From positions 2,119,380 through 2,183,379 of the forward strand of contig NZ_CP088017.1 of assembly GCF_021049285.1 (NCBI RefSeq): a stretch of DNA of 64,000 nucleotides, given 5' to 3'. Each line of letters starts with the position of its first letter. The first letter of the stretch is position 1. The DNA comes from Ruania halotolerans. GTDB lineage: Bacteria > Actinomycetota > Actinomycetes > Actinomycetales > Beutenbergiaceae. The notes beneath the pieces are model-generated. The model saw only the letters and a program-made list of their open reading frames with translations, did no database searches and was not told the origin of the DNA. The position numbers and the translations under genes are program-made. Of this stretch, positions 45,153 through 55,651 are shown piece after piece.

Positions 45153-47438
45153 GTGTTCGACCGTCTCGGGCGCACGGCCGCCCATCATCCCCGTCGCCTC
45201 GTTATCGCATGGCTGCTTCTGGTGGCCGTTGCCGGCACTCTCGCGCTCACCGGGTTCGGCTCCCAGGGTCTGTTCGATCGCCTGCACTCGGGTGAGCCGC
45301 GGGTCCCGGGTTCGGAAAGCCAGGAGGCGCGCACCCTCATCGAGGAAGCCTCCGACGACGGCCCGAGCGTGACCGCCGTGCTCACCGAGGTCGATCTCAC
45401 CGATCCGGAGACGGTGACCACCGTCGGGCGAGCAGCCGCCGCGATGCACTCCAGACTCCTGGCCACCGACGGGGTCGAGGCCGTGACGGACGCCTTCGCC
45501 TTCCCCGGCGGACTGGAGTCCGAACAGGCCGCACCATTCGTCGCAGCCGACGGCGACGGTCTCATCGTCACGGTGAACCTCACGCCCGATCTCGACTCTG
45601 CTGACGAGGAGGGCGTGCACGCGCTGGTGGTCGATGAACTCACCGCCTTCGGCACCGAGATCGGTGCCACCACGCAGATCTCCAGTCCCACGCTGATCAC
45701 CGAGGCGATCGTCGGGCAGATGGAGGACGACCTCGTTACCGGGGAGATGGTCGCCTTGCCGATCTCCCTGCTCGTGATGGTGGTCGTCTTCGGTGGGTTC
45801 CTCGCCGCGGGGATGCCGCTCGCCGGTGCACTGGCCTCGATCGCGGGCGGATTGGGGGTGCTGTGGGGCTTCTCCGCCGTGGTTGACCTGGACTCGGTGG
45901 TGGTGAACGTCGTCACGGTCCTCGGCCTGGGCCTGTCGATCGACTACGGGCTGCTGATCGTGTCACGGTTCCGGGCCGAGATCCGTCGCGAGGTCGATGC
46001 CGAACTCGCGGACACGGCGCCGGGGCGCCGCCGACGGCATGCGCACCGCCGCGACGGTGCTGTGGTGCGGGCGATGCAGACCACGATGACCACGGCGGGA
46101 CGCACTGTGGCGTTCTCGGCTCTCATCGTGGCGATCGCCGTGGGTGGCCTGTTGCTGCTCCGCCCGGACATCCTCCGCTCGCTGGGTGCAGCGGGTCTGT
46201 CTGTGGTGGTCATTGCGCTGCTCTCGGCCCTCACCCTGGTGCCGGCGCTGCTGGCTTGGCGGGGGCGGCGAATGGTGCGCCCGTCCATCCTCATGCGGAT
46301 CCCGGGCCTGCGTCTCCTGCTTGGCCGATTCGGTGAGACGGCACCGGCGCGCGGGGTGTTCTCCGCCCTCGCCGAGCGGGTGCAGCGGCATCCGTGGCTG
46401 GTTCTGCTCGGCACCGGCCTCGTGCTGGTCTTCCTCGCCTCACCGCTTCTGGGCCTGCAGATGCGCAACTCCACCATTGACCTGCTGCCGCCCGGCACAG
46501 AGCAACGCGACGTGATCGAGACCATTGAGCGTCAGTACCCGATGCTGGGCCAGCCTCCGGTCCAGGTGCTCGTCGAGACCGGCGACGAGGATGCTCTTGC
46601 CGACCAGATCGCCCGGATCGACGACGTGGCCGGTGTGGACCCGGCGCAGCCGGTGAGCGAGGAGCACATGCTGCTCGGCGTGCGCCTCGCCGACGGGATC
46701 GACCCGGGGGGTGCCGAGGCCGCCACCGTGGTCGAGTCCATCCGGGATATGCGCGAGGGCACCGGGGCAGGAGCGGATTCAACGTTCTGGGTGCTCGGCC
46801 AGGCCGCCAACCAGATCGACTTCACCGATGCCCTCGTGGACGGTCTACCGATAGCCGTCTCGGTGGTGGTGCTGGCCACCTTGGTGCTGCTGTTCCTGAT
46901 GACCGGCTCAATCCTGGTGCCGTTGAAGGCACTCGCCGTGAACACCCTCTCGTTGGCCGCGTCACTGGGCGTCACCACCTGGGTATTCCAGGAAGGTCAC
47001 CTCTCCGGCCTGCTCGGGTTCGAGCCGGTCGGTGGCCTGGAGTCCTACGTGGTGGCTGTGGTGGTGGCGTTCGGCTTCGGTCTGGCGATGGACTACGAAG
47101 TGTTCCTGATCGCACGGATCAAGGAGTTCTACGACGGCGGCGCGCACGGTTCCCTCGCCGGCGACAACGACGCGGCCGTGCGCGATGGACTGCAACAGTC
47201 CGGACGCATCATCACCTCCGCCGCGCTGGTGATCATCGTGGTCTTCGCCGGATTCATCAGCGGCGAGCTGGTGGTGATCAAGCAGGCCGGGTTCGCTCTC
47301 GCGGCCACCGTGCTGATCGACGCCACCTTGGTGCGGATGCTGCTCGTTCCCGCCACGATGACACTGCTGGGGCACCGCAACTGGTGGGCGCCCCGCCCGC
47401 TGCGCGCGCTACACGGCCGCTTCGGAATCGCGCACTGA
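45153..47438 (+). CDS. MMPL/RND family transporter
   Basis: A 761-aa membrane protein of the actinobacterial MMPL family, which exports lipids or hydrophobic compounds using the proton gradient. Topology: an N-terminal TM (about 15-35), a large extracytoplasmic domain, a bundle of TMs in the first half (about 190-370), a second extracytoplasmic loop (about 440-560), and a TM bundle to about 750. LGLGLSIDYGLLIVSRFR and VVVAFGFGLAMDYEVFLIARIKEF, each with the membrane Asp-Tyr pair, are the proton-relay signatures. GTG 45153 is the start. The substrate is unknown; no lipid synthase genes are nearby. Confidence 0.9.
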   Translation: MFDRLGRTAAHHPRRLVIAWLLLVAVAGTLALTGFGSQGLFDRLHSGEPRVPGSESQEARTLIEEASDDGPSVTAVLTEVDLTDPETVTTVGRAAAAMHSRLLATDGVEAVTDAFAFPGGLESEQAAPFVAADGDGLIVTVNLTPDLDSADEEGVHALVVDELTAFGTEIGATTQISSPTLITEAIVGQMEDDLVTGEMVALPISLLVMVVVFGGFLAAGMPLAGALASIAGGLGVLWGFSAVVDLDSVVVNVVTVLGLGLSIDYGLLIVSRFRAEIRREVDAELADTAPGRRRRHAHRRDGAVVRAMQTTMTTAGRTVAFSALIVAIAVGGLLLLRPDILRSLGAAGLSVVVIALLSALTLVPALLAWRGRRMVRPSILMRIPGLRLLLGRFGETAPARGVFSALAERVQRHPWLVLLGTGLVLVFLASPLLGLQMRNSTIDLLPPGTEQRDVIETIERQYPMLGQPPVQVLVETGDEDALADQIARIDDVAGVDPAQPVSEEHMLLGVRLADGIDPGGAEAATVVESIRDMREGTGAGADSTFWVLGQAANQIDFTDALVDGLPIAVSVVVLATLVLLFLMTGSILVPLKALAVNTLSLAASLGVTTWVFQEGHLSGLLGFEPVGGLESYVVAVVVAFGFGLAMDYEVFLIARIKEFYDGGAHGSLAGDNDAAVRDGLQQSGRIITSAALVIIVVFAGFISGELVVIKQAGFALAATVLIDATLVRMLLVPATMTLLGHRNWWAPRPLRALHGRFGIAH

Positions 47439-47468
47439 CTCGCCTCGGCGAGCGTGGATCACGAGCGC

Positions 47469-48260
47469 TCAGGCATCGGCCGGGCGCCGGCTCTCCCACT
47501 CCTGCACGAGGGTGAACCCGAGCCGTTCGTACACGCGGCGGGCGTCGTGATTGTCCGCGTACAGTGCCAGGCTCACCTGCCCCGTCGCCGCCAGGCCGAG
47601 GCGGGTCACCGCGGCAGTCACGGCAGAGCCCAGCCCCCGACGGCGAACGTCGGGATGCGTCGCGATCGAACCCAGGTGCACCTCGGCCTCCCAGTCGCTT
47701 GCAGCCGCCATACACCGCAGCGCCCCGCCGCCGTCCCGCCACCCGAACCAGCGCGTGGCCGGCTTGTCCAGGCTGGTGTAGGAGTGCGGGAGTGCCGTGC
47801 CTTGCAGGGCCGCCATCGCGACCCGATCGGTGACCGGATCGAGCTCGATCACCGAGTCCTCGTCCAGCTGGGGTGGTGGCGCGGCAGTGCAGAGCATCCA
47901 GTCCCAATGGCTCACTCGCGGCACGGCCAGCCGCTCCCGCACCCCATCAGGCAGCAGGTCCCAGGCCCCACGCGTGAGGCTCACCACCGCCGGTGCACCC
48001 GGGCCGAGCGCTGCCTGGCTCGCGCGGCCGGCCGTGGCCACGTCGCTCGCCACCAGGTCGGCCAACGCGTGAGGCTCACCGAGGCCGATCAGTGCCCGTC
48101 TGCCCGACTCGCCCGCCGCAACGGTCAGCGCCACGGCCTGCTCGGTGCTCCAGGCCACCGCGTCGCGATAGCGCGGGACGTCGGCACGCAGGACCGGGTG
48201 GTCGCTCCATGACTTCCCCAGGTCCGTGACGTCCCGGACCACGGCTCGTCGGACGGTCAC
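47469..48260 (-). CDS. GNAT family N-acetyltransferase
   Basis: A 263-aa protein. The N-terminal ~130 residues have no recognised signature. The C-terminal GNAT domain has [25 protein letters not shown] (acetyl-CoA pyrophosphate loop RRRGLG) and [20 protein letters not shown]. The substrate is unknown. Its start overlaps the aspS stop by 4 bp, so it is translated after aspS. It converges with the MMPL gene. Confidence 0.85.
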   Translation of the reverse strand: MTVRRAVVRDVTDLGKSWSDHPVLRADVPRYRDAVAWSTEQAVALTVAAGESGRRALIGLGEPHALADLVASDVATAGRASQAALGPGAPAVVSLTRGAWDLLPDGVRERLAVPRVSHWDWMLCTAAPPPQLDEDSVIELDPVTDRVAMAALQGTALPHSYTSLDKPATRWFGWRDGGGALRCMAAASDWEAEVHLGSIATHPDVRRRGLGSAVTAAVTRLGLAATGQVSLALYADNHDARRVYERLGFTLVQEWESRRPADA

Positions 48261-50128
48261 TGCGGGGGGTGCGTACCGCCGTCGGGGCCCTCTGCTGTGG
48301 CGGCCGCCTCGCGATCTCTGCTGTGCTTGCCCTGCTTGCCCTGCTTGCCCTGTTCGCCCAGTGTGGCCGATTCGGCCCTGGCGTCCACCCCGGCTTCCTT
48401 GCGCTGCTGCGCGGAGATCGGCGCGGGTGCACCGGTGAGCGCGTCGTATCCGCCGCCGGACTTCGGGAACGCGATCACATCGCGGATCGAGTCCGCCTTG
48501 GCCAGCAGGGTCACGATCCGGTCCCAGCCGAACGCGATCCCGCCGTGCGGCGGGGCGCCGTAGGCGAAGGCGTCGAGCAGGAAGCCGAACTTCTCCTGGG
48601 CTTCCTCGGCGCCGATACCCATCACCTCAAAGACTCGGCGCTGCACGTCCTGGCGGTGAATACGGATCGATCCGCCGCCGATCTCGTTGCCGTTGCAGAC
48701 GATGTCGTAGGCGTAGGCCAACGCGCTGCCCGGGTCCTCCTCGAACCGGTCGATCCACTCCGGGGTGGGCGAGGTGAAGGCGTGGTGCACGGCGGTCCAG
48801 GCACCGGCACCCACGGCCACGTCGTCGTCCTCGCCGGTCGGCTTGAACAGCGGCGCATCCACCACCCACAGGAACGCCCAGGCGTCGGGGTCGATGAGCT
48901 CGCACCGCTTGCCGATCTCCAGCCGGGCCGCACCCAGGAGTGCCCGGGCCTGCGCCGGCTTTCCGGCAGCGAAGAAGACACAGTCACCGGGCTTGGCGCC
49001 GACGGCCTCGACCAGGCCGGCACGCTCGGCCTCGGAGAGGTTCTTGGCGACTGGGCCGCCCAGTTCACCGTCCTCGGCGATCGTCACATACGCCAGTCCC
49101 TTGGCACCGCGCTGCTTCGCCCACTCCTGCCAGGCGTCGAACTGCCGGCGTGGCTGCGAACCGCCTCCTGGCATCACCACGGCGCCCACGTACGGTGCCT
49201 GGAACACCCGGAACGGGGTGTCGGAGAAGTAGTCGGTGAGCTCCGTCAGCTCCAGCTCGAAGCGCAGGTCCGGCTTGTCGGTGCCGTACCGGCGCATCGC
49301 CTCGGCATAGGTCATCCGCGGGATCGGGGTCTGGATCGAGTACCCGATGAGCTCCCACAGGGCCACCAGGATCCGCTCGGCCAGTTCGATCACATCGTCC
49401 TGCTCGACGAAGCTCATCTCCACGTCGAGCTGGGTGAACTCCGGCTGACGGTCGGCGCGGAAGTCCTCATCCCGGTAGCACCGGGCGATCTGGTAGTAGC
49501 GCTCCATCCCGGCCACCATGAGCAGCTGCTTGAACAGCTGCGGCGACTGTGGGAGGGCGTACCAGGAGCCGGGCGCCAGACGTGCGGGCACCACGAAGTC
49601 GCGGGCCCCCTCGGGCGTGGACCGGGTCAGCGTGGGCGTCTCGATCTCCACGAAGTCGCGCGAGTCGAGCACCTCACGTGCGGCACGGTTCACGGCCGAG
49701 CGCAGCCGAATCGCGTGCGCCGGTCCGGGGCGGCGCAGGTCCAGGTAGCGGTGCGCCAGGCGCACCTCCTCCCCCACGCTCACCTGCTCATCGAGGGCGG
49801 TGGAGACCTGGAACGGCAACGCGGCGCTCTCGTTGAGCACGACGACGGTGCTTGCGATCACCTCGATCTCGCCGGTGTTGAGGTTCGGGTTGGCATTGCC
49901 CTCGGGTCGCTGCGCGACCGTACCGCTCACCTGCAGGACGAACTCCGAGCGCAGCGGGTGCGCCACCTCCTCATCGCGCACGACCACCTGGACGATGCCG
50001 GAGGCATCGCGCAGGTCCAGGAACGCCACCCCGCCGTGATCGCGGCGACGGTCCACCCACCCGGTCAGGGTGACGGTGGTGCCGATGTCGGCGGCCCGCA
50101 GAGTGCCGGACTGGTGGGTGCGAAGCAC
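48257..50128 (-). CDS. aspS: Aspartyl-tRNA synthetase, probably non-discriminating (Asp/Asn)
   Basis: Charges tRNA(Asp) and, if relaxed, tRNA(Asn). The 623-aa bacterial-type class IIb enzyme has an OB-fold ([19 protein letters not shown]), catalytic core ([29 protein letters not shown]), GAD insertion and motif 3 ([13 protein letters not shown]). His31 in RRDHGG is the residue linked to non-discriminating AspRS (known from Pseudomonas); discriminating enzymes have Leu. The last ~45 residues form a charged tail with a GKQ repeat from a 9-bp DNA tandem array. GTG 50128 has AGGAGG nearby. Confidence 0.95.
   Translation of the reverse strand: MLRTHQSGTLRAADIGTTVTLTGWVDRRRDHGGVAFLDLRDASGIVQVVVRDEEVAHPLRSEFVLQVSGTVAQRPEGNANPNLNTGEIEVIASTVVVLNESAALPFQVSTALDEQVSVGEEVRLAHRYLDLRRPGPAHAIRLRSAVNRAAREVLDSRDFVEIETPTLTRSTPEGARDFVVPARLAPGSWYALPQSPQLFKQLLMVAGMERYYQIARCYRDEDFRADRQPEFTQLDVEMSFVEQDDVIELAERILVALWELIGYSIQTPIPRMTYAEAMRRYGTDKPDLRFELELTELTDYFSDTPFRVFQAPYVGAVVMPGGGSQPRRQFDAWQEWAKQRGAKGLAYVTIAEDGELGGPVAKNLSEAERAGLVEAVGAKPGDCVFFAAGKPAQARALLGAARLEIGKRCELIDPDAWAFLWVVDAPLFKPTGEDDDVAVGAGAWTAVHHAFTSPTPEWIDRFEEDPGSALAYAYDIVCNGNEIGGGSIRIHRQDVQRRVFEVMGIGAEEAQEKFGFLLDAFAYGAPPHGGIAFGWDRIVTLLAKADSIRDVIAFPKSGGGYDALTGAPAPISAQQRKEAGVDARAESATLGEQGKQGKQGKHSRDREAAATAEGPDGGTHPPQ
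48324..48359. repeat. 9-bp tandem repeat in the 3' end of aspS
   Basis: Three identical TGCTTGCCC units and one diverged copy (TGTTCGCCC). On the coding strand they give a Gly-Lys-Gln-rich tail, outside the catalytic fold. In-frame slippage is the simplest origin. Confidence 0.8.
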
Positions 50129-50213
50129 GAAGATCCTCCTGGACGTTTCAGGCGGCCGCCCGATCGGCGGCCCCTGCGAATCCTAATGGCCAGCCCAGGC
50201 CGGAGCCGCATGG

Positions 50214-51878
50214 TCAACCCTGGGCACGCTGCACCGAGCGGGTGTACAGCTGCGCGCGCTCCACCCGGTGCCGCACCTCGGCCAGCACCACCTTGTCAGC
50301 AACCTGCTCCACCGCACGGACGAGCTCAGCTCGTGCACGTCGGCGGCGGCGTGCGGCGCCCACCCGGGCGAGCACCGCCGTCAGGAGCGCGGTGAGGACG
50401 CCGAGCAGCGCCCCACCGAGGAACAGCGCGGTCGGCCACGGCAGACCCGGAAGTTCGGGCCAGGGCTGCTGTGCGGGTACGGGGCCCAGCTGCGGGGTCC
50501 ATGGTGCCGGGAGCCCCAGGTACCGGATCCCGGCGATCACGGCGAGCCAGAGTGCGCCGGCCACCGCCAGGGCGAACCACATCCACTGCACCGCCGAGAA
50601 TGCACCGAACCAGTGCGGATCGCGGGTCCGCACGACCCGGTGGGACACCACGGCCGCATCGAGGGCGTCCGCCAGCTCCTCGGCGCGGGCGAGCGCACCG
50701 GCGCGCAGATGATCCCGCCAGGGGCCCTGGGAAGCCTGAGCAGCGTCGTCCCCGAGTGCCCGCAACGCTGTGGTCACCTCCGCGCGCACGGACGGCGACG
50801 CGGGTGTGCCTGAGGAGGCCACCACCACCGGGGCGTCCGTTCCCTCGCCCGAACGCACCGGCCCTGCCCGGCCCAGATGGAGGCGGCGCAACGGATCGGG
50901 GCGGAATCGGCCGAGCCAGCGCGTCACGGGCCAGCCTGCGCGAGCCCGTGCATGATGGCGGTAGGACCCGGCGACCGCGCCGGCCACCCGATCCACACCG
51001 GCCGCTGCGGTGAGCCGATCGGTGAGGCGTCGGCGATGGGCGGCGGTGAGCGCGGCAGGCGCTCCCGGTGGGCAGGCGTCGGCGAGCAGGTCTGCAGCGG
51101 TGGCCACATCGGCGGCGAGACGTGCCCTGGCCGCACCGCGACGGGCTACCACGTCGGCGAGTGTCTCGCGTAGGTCGCTGAGCCCCTGTCCCGTGGTGGC
51201 CGAGACGCCCAGCACGGGGATCCCAGCGAGCCCGTCCTCGGCCATCCGCTCGCGCAGATCGGCCAGGACGGCCTTGGCGTCCGCCGGATTGAGCGTGTCC
51301 ACCTGGTTCAGGACGGCCACCGTCACCTCGGCATGGCGGGCCATCGGGCGAAGGTAGTGCTGGTGCACCACCGCGTCGGCGTACTTCTGCGGGTCCAGGA
51401 CCCACACGAGCATGTCGACCCGTTCCGCGAGCCGGGCGGCGCGCTCGTGGTGGTCGGTGCGGACTGAGTCGATATCCGGCAGGTCGACCAGCACGAGCCC
51501 GTCGAGTCCGGCACCCTCGCCGACGACCCGGCGTTCGATACCGAGCCAGTCCAGCAGCGCCCCTGCGGGCTCCATTCCCCAGGTGATCGCCACTGGGTGA
51601 GCGGTCGTCGGCCGGCGCGGGCCGACATCAGTGACCGTGTGCCCGGCAAGGGCATTGGTGAGCGAGGACTTCCCGCTTCCAGTGGCTCCGGCGAGGGCAA
51701 CCACCGTGTGTGCCGCGGACAGGCCGCCGCGTTCGTGTGCGTGGCGCAGCGCCGTACCGGCCGCGTCCTTCGCCCGGTCGAGGTGTGGATCCGCGGGAAC
51801 GTTGAGCTCGTCGACGGCGTCCAGCGCCTCAGCGAGCGCATCCAGCTGATCGGCGAACGGGATCGATCGTGCTCTCAT
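50214..51878 (-). CDS. Dynamin-like membrane GTPase (second of pair)
   Basis: A 554-aa protein with a complete N-terminal GTPase domain: G1 GATGSGKSS (64-72), a Thr-containing switch RRPTTAHP, G3 VDLPDIDS (131-138) and G4 NQVD (191-194). A helical middle domain follows, with two TM helices at about 427-450 and 478-500 and a basic helical C-terminus. This matches actinobacterial paired dynamin-like GTPases of the kind exemplified by Streptomyces DynA/DynB; orthology is not claimed. Its start overlaps the upstream partner's stop by 4 bp. Confidence 0.8.
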   Translation of the reverse strand: MRARSIPFADQLDALAEALDAVDELNVPADPHLDRAKDAAGTALRHAHERGGLSAAHTVVALAGATGSGKSSLTNALAGHTVTDVGPRRPTTAHPVAITWGMEPAGALLDWLGIERRVVGEGAGLDGLVLVDLPDIDSVRTDHHERAARLAERVDMLVWVLDPQKYADAVVHQHYLRPMARHAEVTVAVLNQVDTLNPADAKAVLADLRERMAEDGLAGIPVLGVSATTGQGLSDLRETLADVVARRGAARARLAADVATAADLLADACPPGAPAALTAAHRRRLTDRLTAAAGVDRVAGAVAGSYRHHARARAGWPVTRWLGRFRPDPLRRLHLGRAGPVRSGEGTDAPVVVASSGTPASPSVRAEVTTALRALGDDAAQASQGPWRDHLRAGALARAEELADALDAAVVSHRVVRTRDPHWFGAFSAVQWMWFALAVAGALWLAVIAGIRYLGLPAPWTPQLGPVPAQQPWPELPGLPWPTALFLGGALLGVLTALLTAVLARVGAARRRRRARAELVRAVEQVADKVVLAEVRHRVERAQLYTRSVQRAQG

Positions 51879-53587
51879 GACCGGCCCGTCGCATCGACGG
51901 CAGCGATCGCTCCCGCTGCGGCCGCGCGCAGCGCAGCGGCGGAATCGGCAACCGTGCCGGCTTCGGGCACCAGCGCTGAGAAGCGCTGCTGTTCCTGGAG
52001 GAACAGCGCCTGGACCCGGCTGTGCAGATCCTCGCGTGCCCGCTCGGCCAGCCGGCGGACCGCCTGATCTCCGAAGATCGCTTCGAGCAGCTTCTGCGCG
52101 ACCACTGCCGTGCCGCCGGCGATGGCCACCTCGGCGCCGATCAGGCCACCAGTGGACGCGAATGCCACCACCATGAGCACCACGGCCACCCCGTTCACGC
52201 CGAAGGCCATAATCCGGGCTGTCGTGCGCTTGTCCTGACCCTCATGCTGGACCAGCTCGAGCAGGAAGTGCTGCCAGGCTCGGATCTGCTCGGCGGCGCG
52301 GTCGGCAAATCCGGCGTCGGCGGCTTCGAGGGCGTGCCCGGGATGCTCGTTGAGCAGGGCTCGCCCTGCCGGTTCGGTGGAGAAGGCGCGGTAGGCCCGT
52401 TCGGCGGCTGTGTTCGCCTGGTCGACGAGCACCACATGCACGCCATGTCCGATGGCCTCCTCGACCTTCTGAGCGGGCTGGGGGCGGCCGGTGAGGAACG
52501 CCGTCACCCGGTCCCTCGCCCGGCCGACCTTCTGCTCCACCGAGCGGAAGAACTCCCCGGTGCCGACGAAGTCCTGCCACCGGGAGAGCACCTCACCGCG
52601 CAACAGTGCGCCGTCGGCAAGCGTGGCCAGCAGATCGGAGGTGTCGTACGCGGCCTCGATCCGTTGGTGCAGATCGCGCGCGAGGTGCTGCTGCGCGTCC
52701 ACGGCATCGGCCAACTGGGTGGCGCCGCCGGCCGCGCCGCGCACAGCACCGTGCAAGGTCTGGCGGGCCACATCGGCTCGCGCGGACGCATCGTCGGTGA
52801 GGTGGCGCAGCCACGCCGCGAGATCGTCGACAGCACCCTCCGGGAGCATCCCCCGAGCGTCCAGTTCGGTCTCGGTCAACAGGAACAGCGGCGCCTGCGC
52901 AAGCCCTTCGGCCCGGAGCATGCCGGCGAGGTCGTCGCTGACCTCCGCCAGCACAGCGGCGGGGATGCGGTCGAGTACCACGGCGACCACGGCGTCTCGC
53001 CGGGCGGCATCGCGCAGCAGGTCCCAGGGCACCGCATCGGCGTACCGGTGTGCCGTGGTCACGAAGATCCACAGATCGGCCGCCGCGAGTAGTTGGCCGG
53101 CCAGCGCGCGGTTCGCGTCCACCACAGAGTCGATGTCCGGGGCGTCCAGGAGAGCCAGCCCAGGGCCCACCCGCTCGGTCTCCAGGAGACGCACGACTGC
53201 TCCGGTGCCCTCGTCCGGGACGGTCGCGCCCTGGACGCGCGCAAGGTGCGGCAACACGCGAGGGCGAACGAACCACGTCGCATCGCTCGGATGGTGGATG
53301 AGCAGCGGGTCCCGTGTGGTGGGCCGCAGCGCCCCGGTCGTGGCCACCCGGTCACCGACCAGCGCGTTGACAAGGGTGGACTTTCCGGCGCCTGTGGAAC
53401 CACCCACGACGGCGAGCAGCGGCGCCTCCAGTGAGGACGCCCGGGGCATGACGTAGTCCTCGAGCTGGGCCTGCAACTGCGCGCGGTGGCGCCGGGCGAC
53501 CGGCGCGTCGGGGGTCTGCAGCGGAAGTTGCGCACCGGCGACGGCATCCCGGAGGGCCTGCAGCGCATCGTCCATGACAGCGATCAT
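51875..53587 (-). CDS. Dynamin-like GTPase (first of pair) with degenerate G4
   Basis: A 570-aa GTPase with G1 GGSTGAGKST (62-71), switch Thr in LRPTTRDP and G3 DAPDIDS (148-154). The expected G4 NKxD is replaced by LDRIP (205-209), so nucleotide specificity may be altered. A helical stalk region follows, with a hydrophobic hairpin at about 465-510 (FGVNGVAVVLMVVAFAST and onward) that could insert in or cross the membrane. ATG 53587 (MIAVMDD) is preferred over ATG 53575. It is translationally coupled to the second GTPase; the two probably act as a heteromer on membranes (inference from DynA/DynB-type pairs). Confidence 0.8.
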   Translation of the reverse strand: MIAVMDDALQALRDAVAGAQLPLQTPDAPVARRHRAQLQAQLEDYVMPRASSLEAPLLAVVGGSTGAGKSTLVNALVGDRVATTGALRPTTRDPLLIHHPSDATWFVRPRVLPHLARVQGATVPDEGTGAVVRLLETERVGPGLALLDAPDIDSVVDANRALAGQLLAAADLWIFVTTAHRYADAVPWDLLRDAARRDAVVAVVLDRIPAAVLAEVSDDLAGMLRAEGLAQAPLFLLTETELDARGMLPEGAVDDLAAWLRHLTDDASARADVARQTLHGAVRGAAGGATQLADAVDAQQHLARDLHQRIEAAYDTSDLLATLADGALLRGEVLSRWQDFVGTGEFFRSVEQKVGRARDRVTAFLTGRPQPAQKVEEAIGHGVHVVLVDQANTAAERAYRAFSTEPAGRALLNEHPGHALEAADAGFADRAAEQIRAWQHFLLELVQHEGQDKRTTARIMAFGVNGVAVVLMVVAFASTGGLIGAEVAIAGGTAVVAQKLLEAIFGDQAVRRLAERAREDLHSRVQALFLQEQQRFSALVPEAGTVADSAAALRAAAAGAIAAVDATGRS

Positions 53588-53869
53588 GCCAGCCCTGCCC
53601 TCGGGGCCACATCTGGTCGCCGGCCATGCTGGAGGCGTGCCGGCCCTGCTGATCCGGGCCGGCCAGTGGTGACGTTGCGCACAGCGGCACCATTGCGGGG
53701 GCCTTGGGCCGTAAGATGGTCGGCGTACCTGGAGCGCAGATCCCGCACAGGGCCCTGGCGGAAGCACCGCCTTTGGACGCCAGCACGTGGCGCATGGAGT
53801 GAGGGCCAACGCGGAGCAGGACCGACCGGTCCGTGGCCTCCGCATCGATTCACCCGCTGAAGGACCGCT

Positions 53870-55651
53870 ATGTCTGCTGCCCCCGTGCCCTCCTCATTCG
53901 ACGATCTCGGCCTCCCGAAGGCCTCCCTCGCGGCCATCGCCGCCCTCGGATTCACCACCCCCACTGACATCCAGTCCGCTGCTATCCCGGCTCTGCTCGA
54001 GGGGCGCGACCTGGTCGGTGTGGCCCAGACCGGAACCGGAAAGACCGCGGCCTTCGCCCTGCCGATGCTCGCCCGCGTGGACGCCGGCCAGGCACGTGTG
54101 CAGGGGCTGGTGCTGACCCCCACCCGCGAGCTAGCCATTCAGGTGGCCGACGCCATCACCACCTTCGCCAGTGGCTCCGGAGCGAATGTGCTGGCAATCT
54201 ACGGCGGTGCACCGTACGGGCCGCAGCTGCGCGGACTCTCCCGCGGAGCTCAGATCGTGGTCGGTACCCCGGGCCGTGTGATCGACATGCTGGAGAAGGG
54301 CGCCCTCGACCTCAGCGCCGTGCGCAGCCTCGTGCTCGATGAGGCCGACGAAATGCTCCGGATGGGCTTCGCCGAGGATGTGGACCGGATCCTCTCCTCG
54401 GCTGCCGAGGACCGCCAGACCGCGCTCTTCTCAGCCACCATGCCGCCGGCGATCCGGTCGGTGGCGCGCCGGCACATGAACAACCCGGTGGAGGTGGCGA
54501 CCTCTCGGCAGTCCTCGACCACCGACACCATCACCCAGACTTACGCCGTGGTGCCGTTCCGGCACAAGGTGGGCGCCCTCGCCCGCGTGCTGGCCACCAC
54601 CGACGCCGAGGCGGCCGTGGTCTTCGTGCGTACCCGTCAGGCTGCCGAAGAGGTCGGGGCCGCACTGCAGGAGCGCGGCGTGAGCGCCGCGACGATCAGC
54701 GGTGACGTGGCCCAGAAAGAACGCGAGCGAATCGTGGAACGACTGCGCTCGGGATCGGTCCAGGTGCTCGTTGCCACGGATGTGGCGGCTCGTGGCCTCG
54801 ACGTGGACAAGATCGGGCTGGTGGTCAACTTCGACGTGCCGCGCGAAGCAGAGGCGTATGTGCACCGCATCGGCCGCACCGGACGGGCCGGCCGCAGTGG
54901 TCAGGCACTGACCTTCTTCACCCCGAAGGAGCGCTCACGCCTCACGGCCATCGAACGCCTCACCCGCACCTCGCTCACCGAGGCCACCATTCCCACCCCG
55001 GCACAGGTGAGCGCACATCGCGCACAAGGCGTTCTCAATTCGCTGAGCGAGCGGATCTCAGCTGGACGCCTGGACATGTACCGCGAGCACCTGGCCAACC
55101 ACCTCGGTCCCGATGGTGACCCGATGGAGACCGCGGCGGCACTCCTTGCCCTGGCCGTGGGCGATTCCGGACCTCGCAGCGCCGACGAACTGCATGAGGC
55201 TCCGGCACCGCAAGACCGCTTCGACCGGGAGAGTGGACCCAGCCAGGGCGCGCGTGGCGGCGCAGGCAGCCGCGGGCGCCGAACCCCGAACGGCACGGTG
55301 TATCGCGTGGCCGTGGGCCACAGTCACGGCGCACGCCCGCAGGACATCGTGGGAGCGATCACCGGCGAAGGTGGCCTGCGCGGCTCCGACCTGGGCAAGA
55401 TCGACATCTTCTCCCGGTTCTCTCTCGTGGAGATCGGCGCCGAGCTCAGCTCCGACGCCAACCGGAAACTGTCCGTGGCACGCGTGGCCGGGCAGCCGCT
55501 GCGGATCCGACCCGACACCGGGCCCACGAGTCACCGGGGTGCTGATCGTCCGTCCTCGGCGCGACCGCGCCGCGACACCCGATTCGGCTCCAAGGACGGT
55601 GCACGGCGGGACAAGCCGCGCGCCGGTGCAGGGGCCGGCCGCAGCCACTGA
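53870..55651 (+). CDS. DEAD-box RNA helicase with DbpA-type RNA-binding domain
   Basis: A 593-aa ATP-dependent RNA helicase of the DeaD/CsdA type. Motifs: Q motif region GFTTPTDIQ, AQTGTGKT (52-59), PTREL (83-87), DEAD (156-159), SAT (187-189), ARGLD (306-310) and HRIGRTGR (331-338). A DbpA-like RNA-binding domain covers about 476-546 (YRVAVGHSHGARPQDIVGAI), and the tail is Arg/Gly-rich. Likely roles are ribosome assembly and RNA unwinding in the cold. The 282-bp upstream gap could hold a regulated leader. The stop codon lies inside a 22-bp tandem duplication. Confidence 0.93.
   Translation: MSAAPVPSSFDDLGLPKASLAAIAALGFTTPTDIQSAAIPALLEGRDLVGVAQTGTGKTAAFALPMLARVDAGQARVQGLVLTPTRELAIQVADAITTFASGSGANVLAIYGGAPYGPQLRGLSRGAQIVVGTPGRVIDMLEKGALDLSAVRSLVLDEADEMLRMGFAEDVDRILSSAAEDRQTALFSATMPPAIRSVARRHMNNPVEVATSRQSSTTDTITQTYAVVPFRHKVGALARVLATTDAEAAVVFVRTRQAAEEVGAALQERGVSAATISGDVAQKERERIVERLRSGSVQVLVATDVAARGLDVDKIGLVVNFDVPREAEAYVHRIGRTGRAGRSGQALTFFTPKERSRLTAIERLTRTSLTEATIPTPAQVSAHRAQGVLNSLSERISAGRLDMYREHLANHLGPDGDPMETAAALLALAVGDSGPRSADELHEAPAPQDRFDRESGPSQGARGGAGSRGRRTPNGTVYRVAVGHSHGARPQDIVGAITGEGGLRGSDLGKIDIFSRFSLVEIGAELSSDANRKLSVARVAGQPLRIRPDTGPTSHRGADRPSSARPRRDTRFGSKDGARRDKPRAGAGAGRSH

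Noticed and set aside
47441-47454. Small hairpin between the MMPL and GNAT genes
   Set aside because: CTCGCC-TC-GGCGAG has a loop too short to form well, so a terminator call is not supported.
53588-53869. Promoter of the DEAD-box helicase
   Set aside because: TAAGAT at 53712-53717 resembles a -10 element, but no -35 element lies at suitable spacing.
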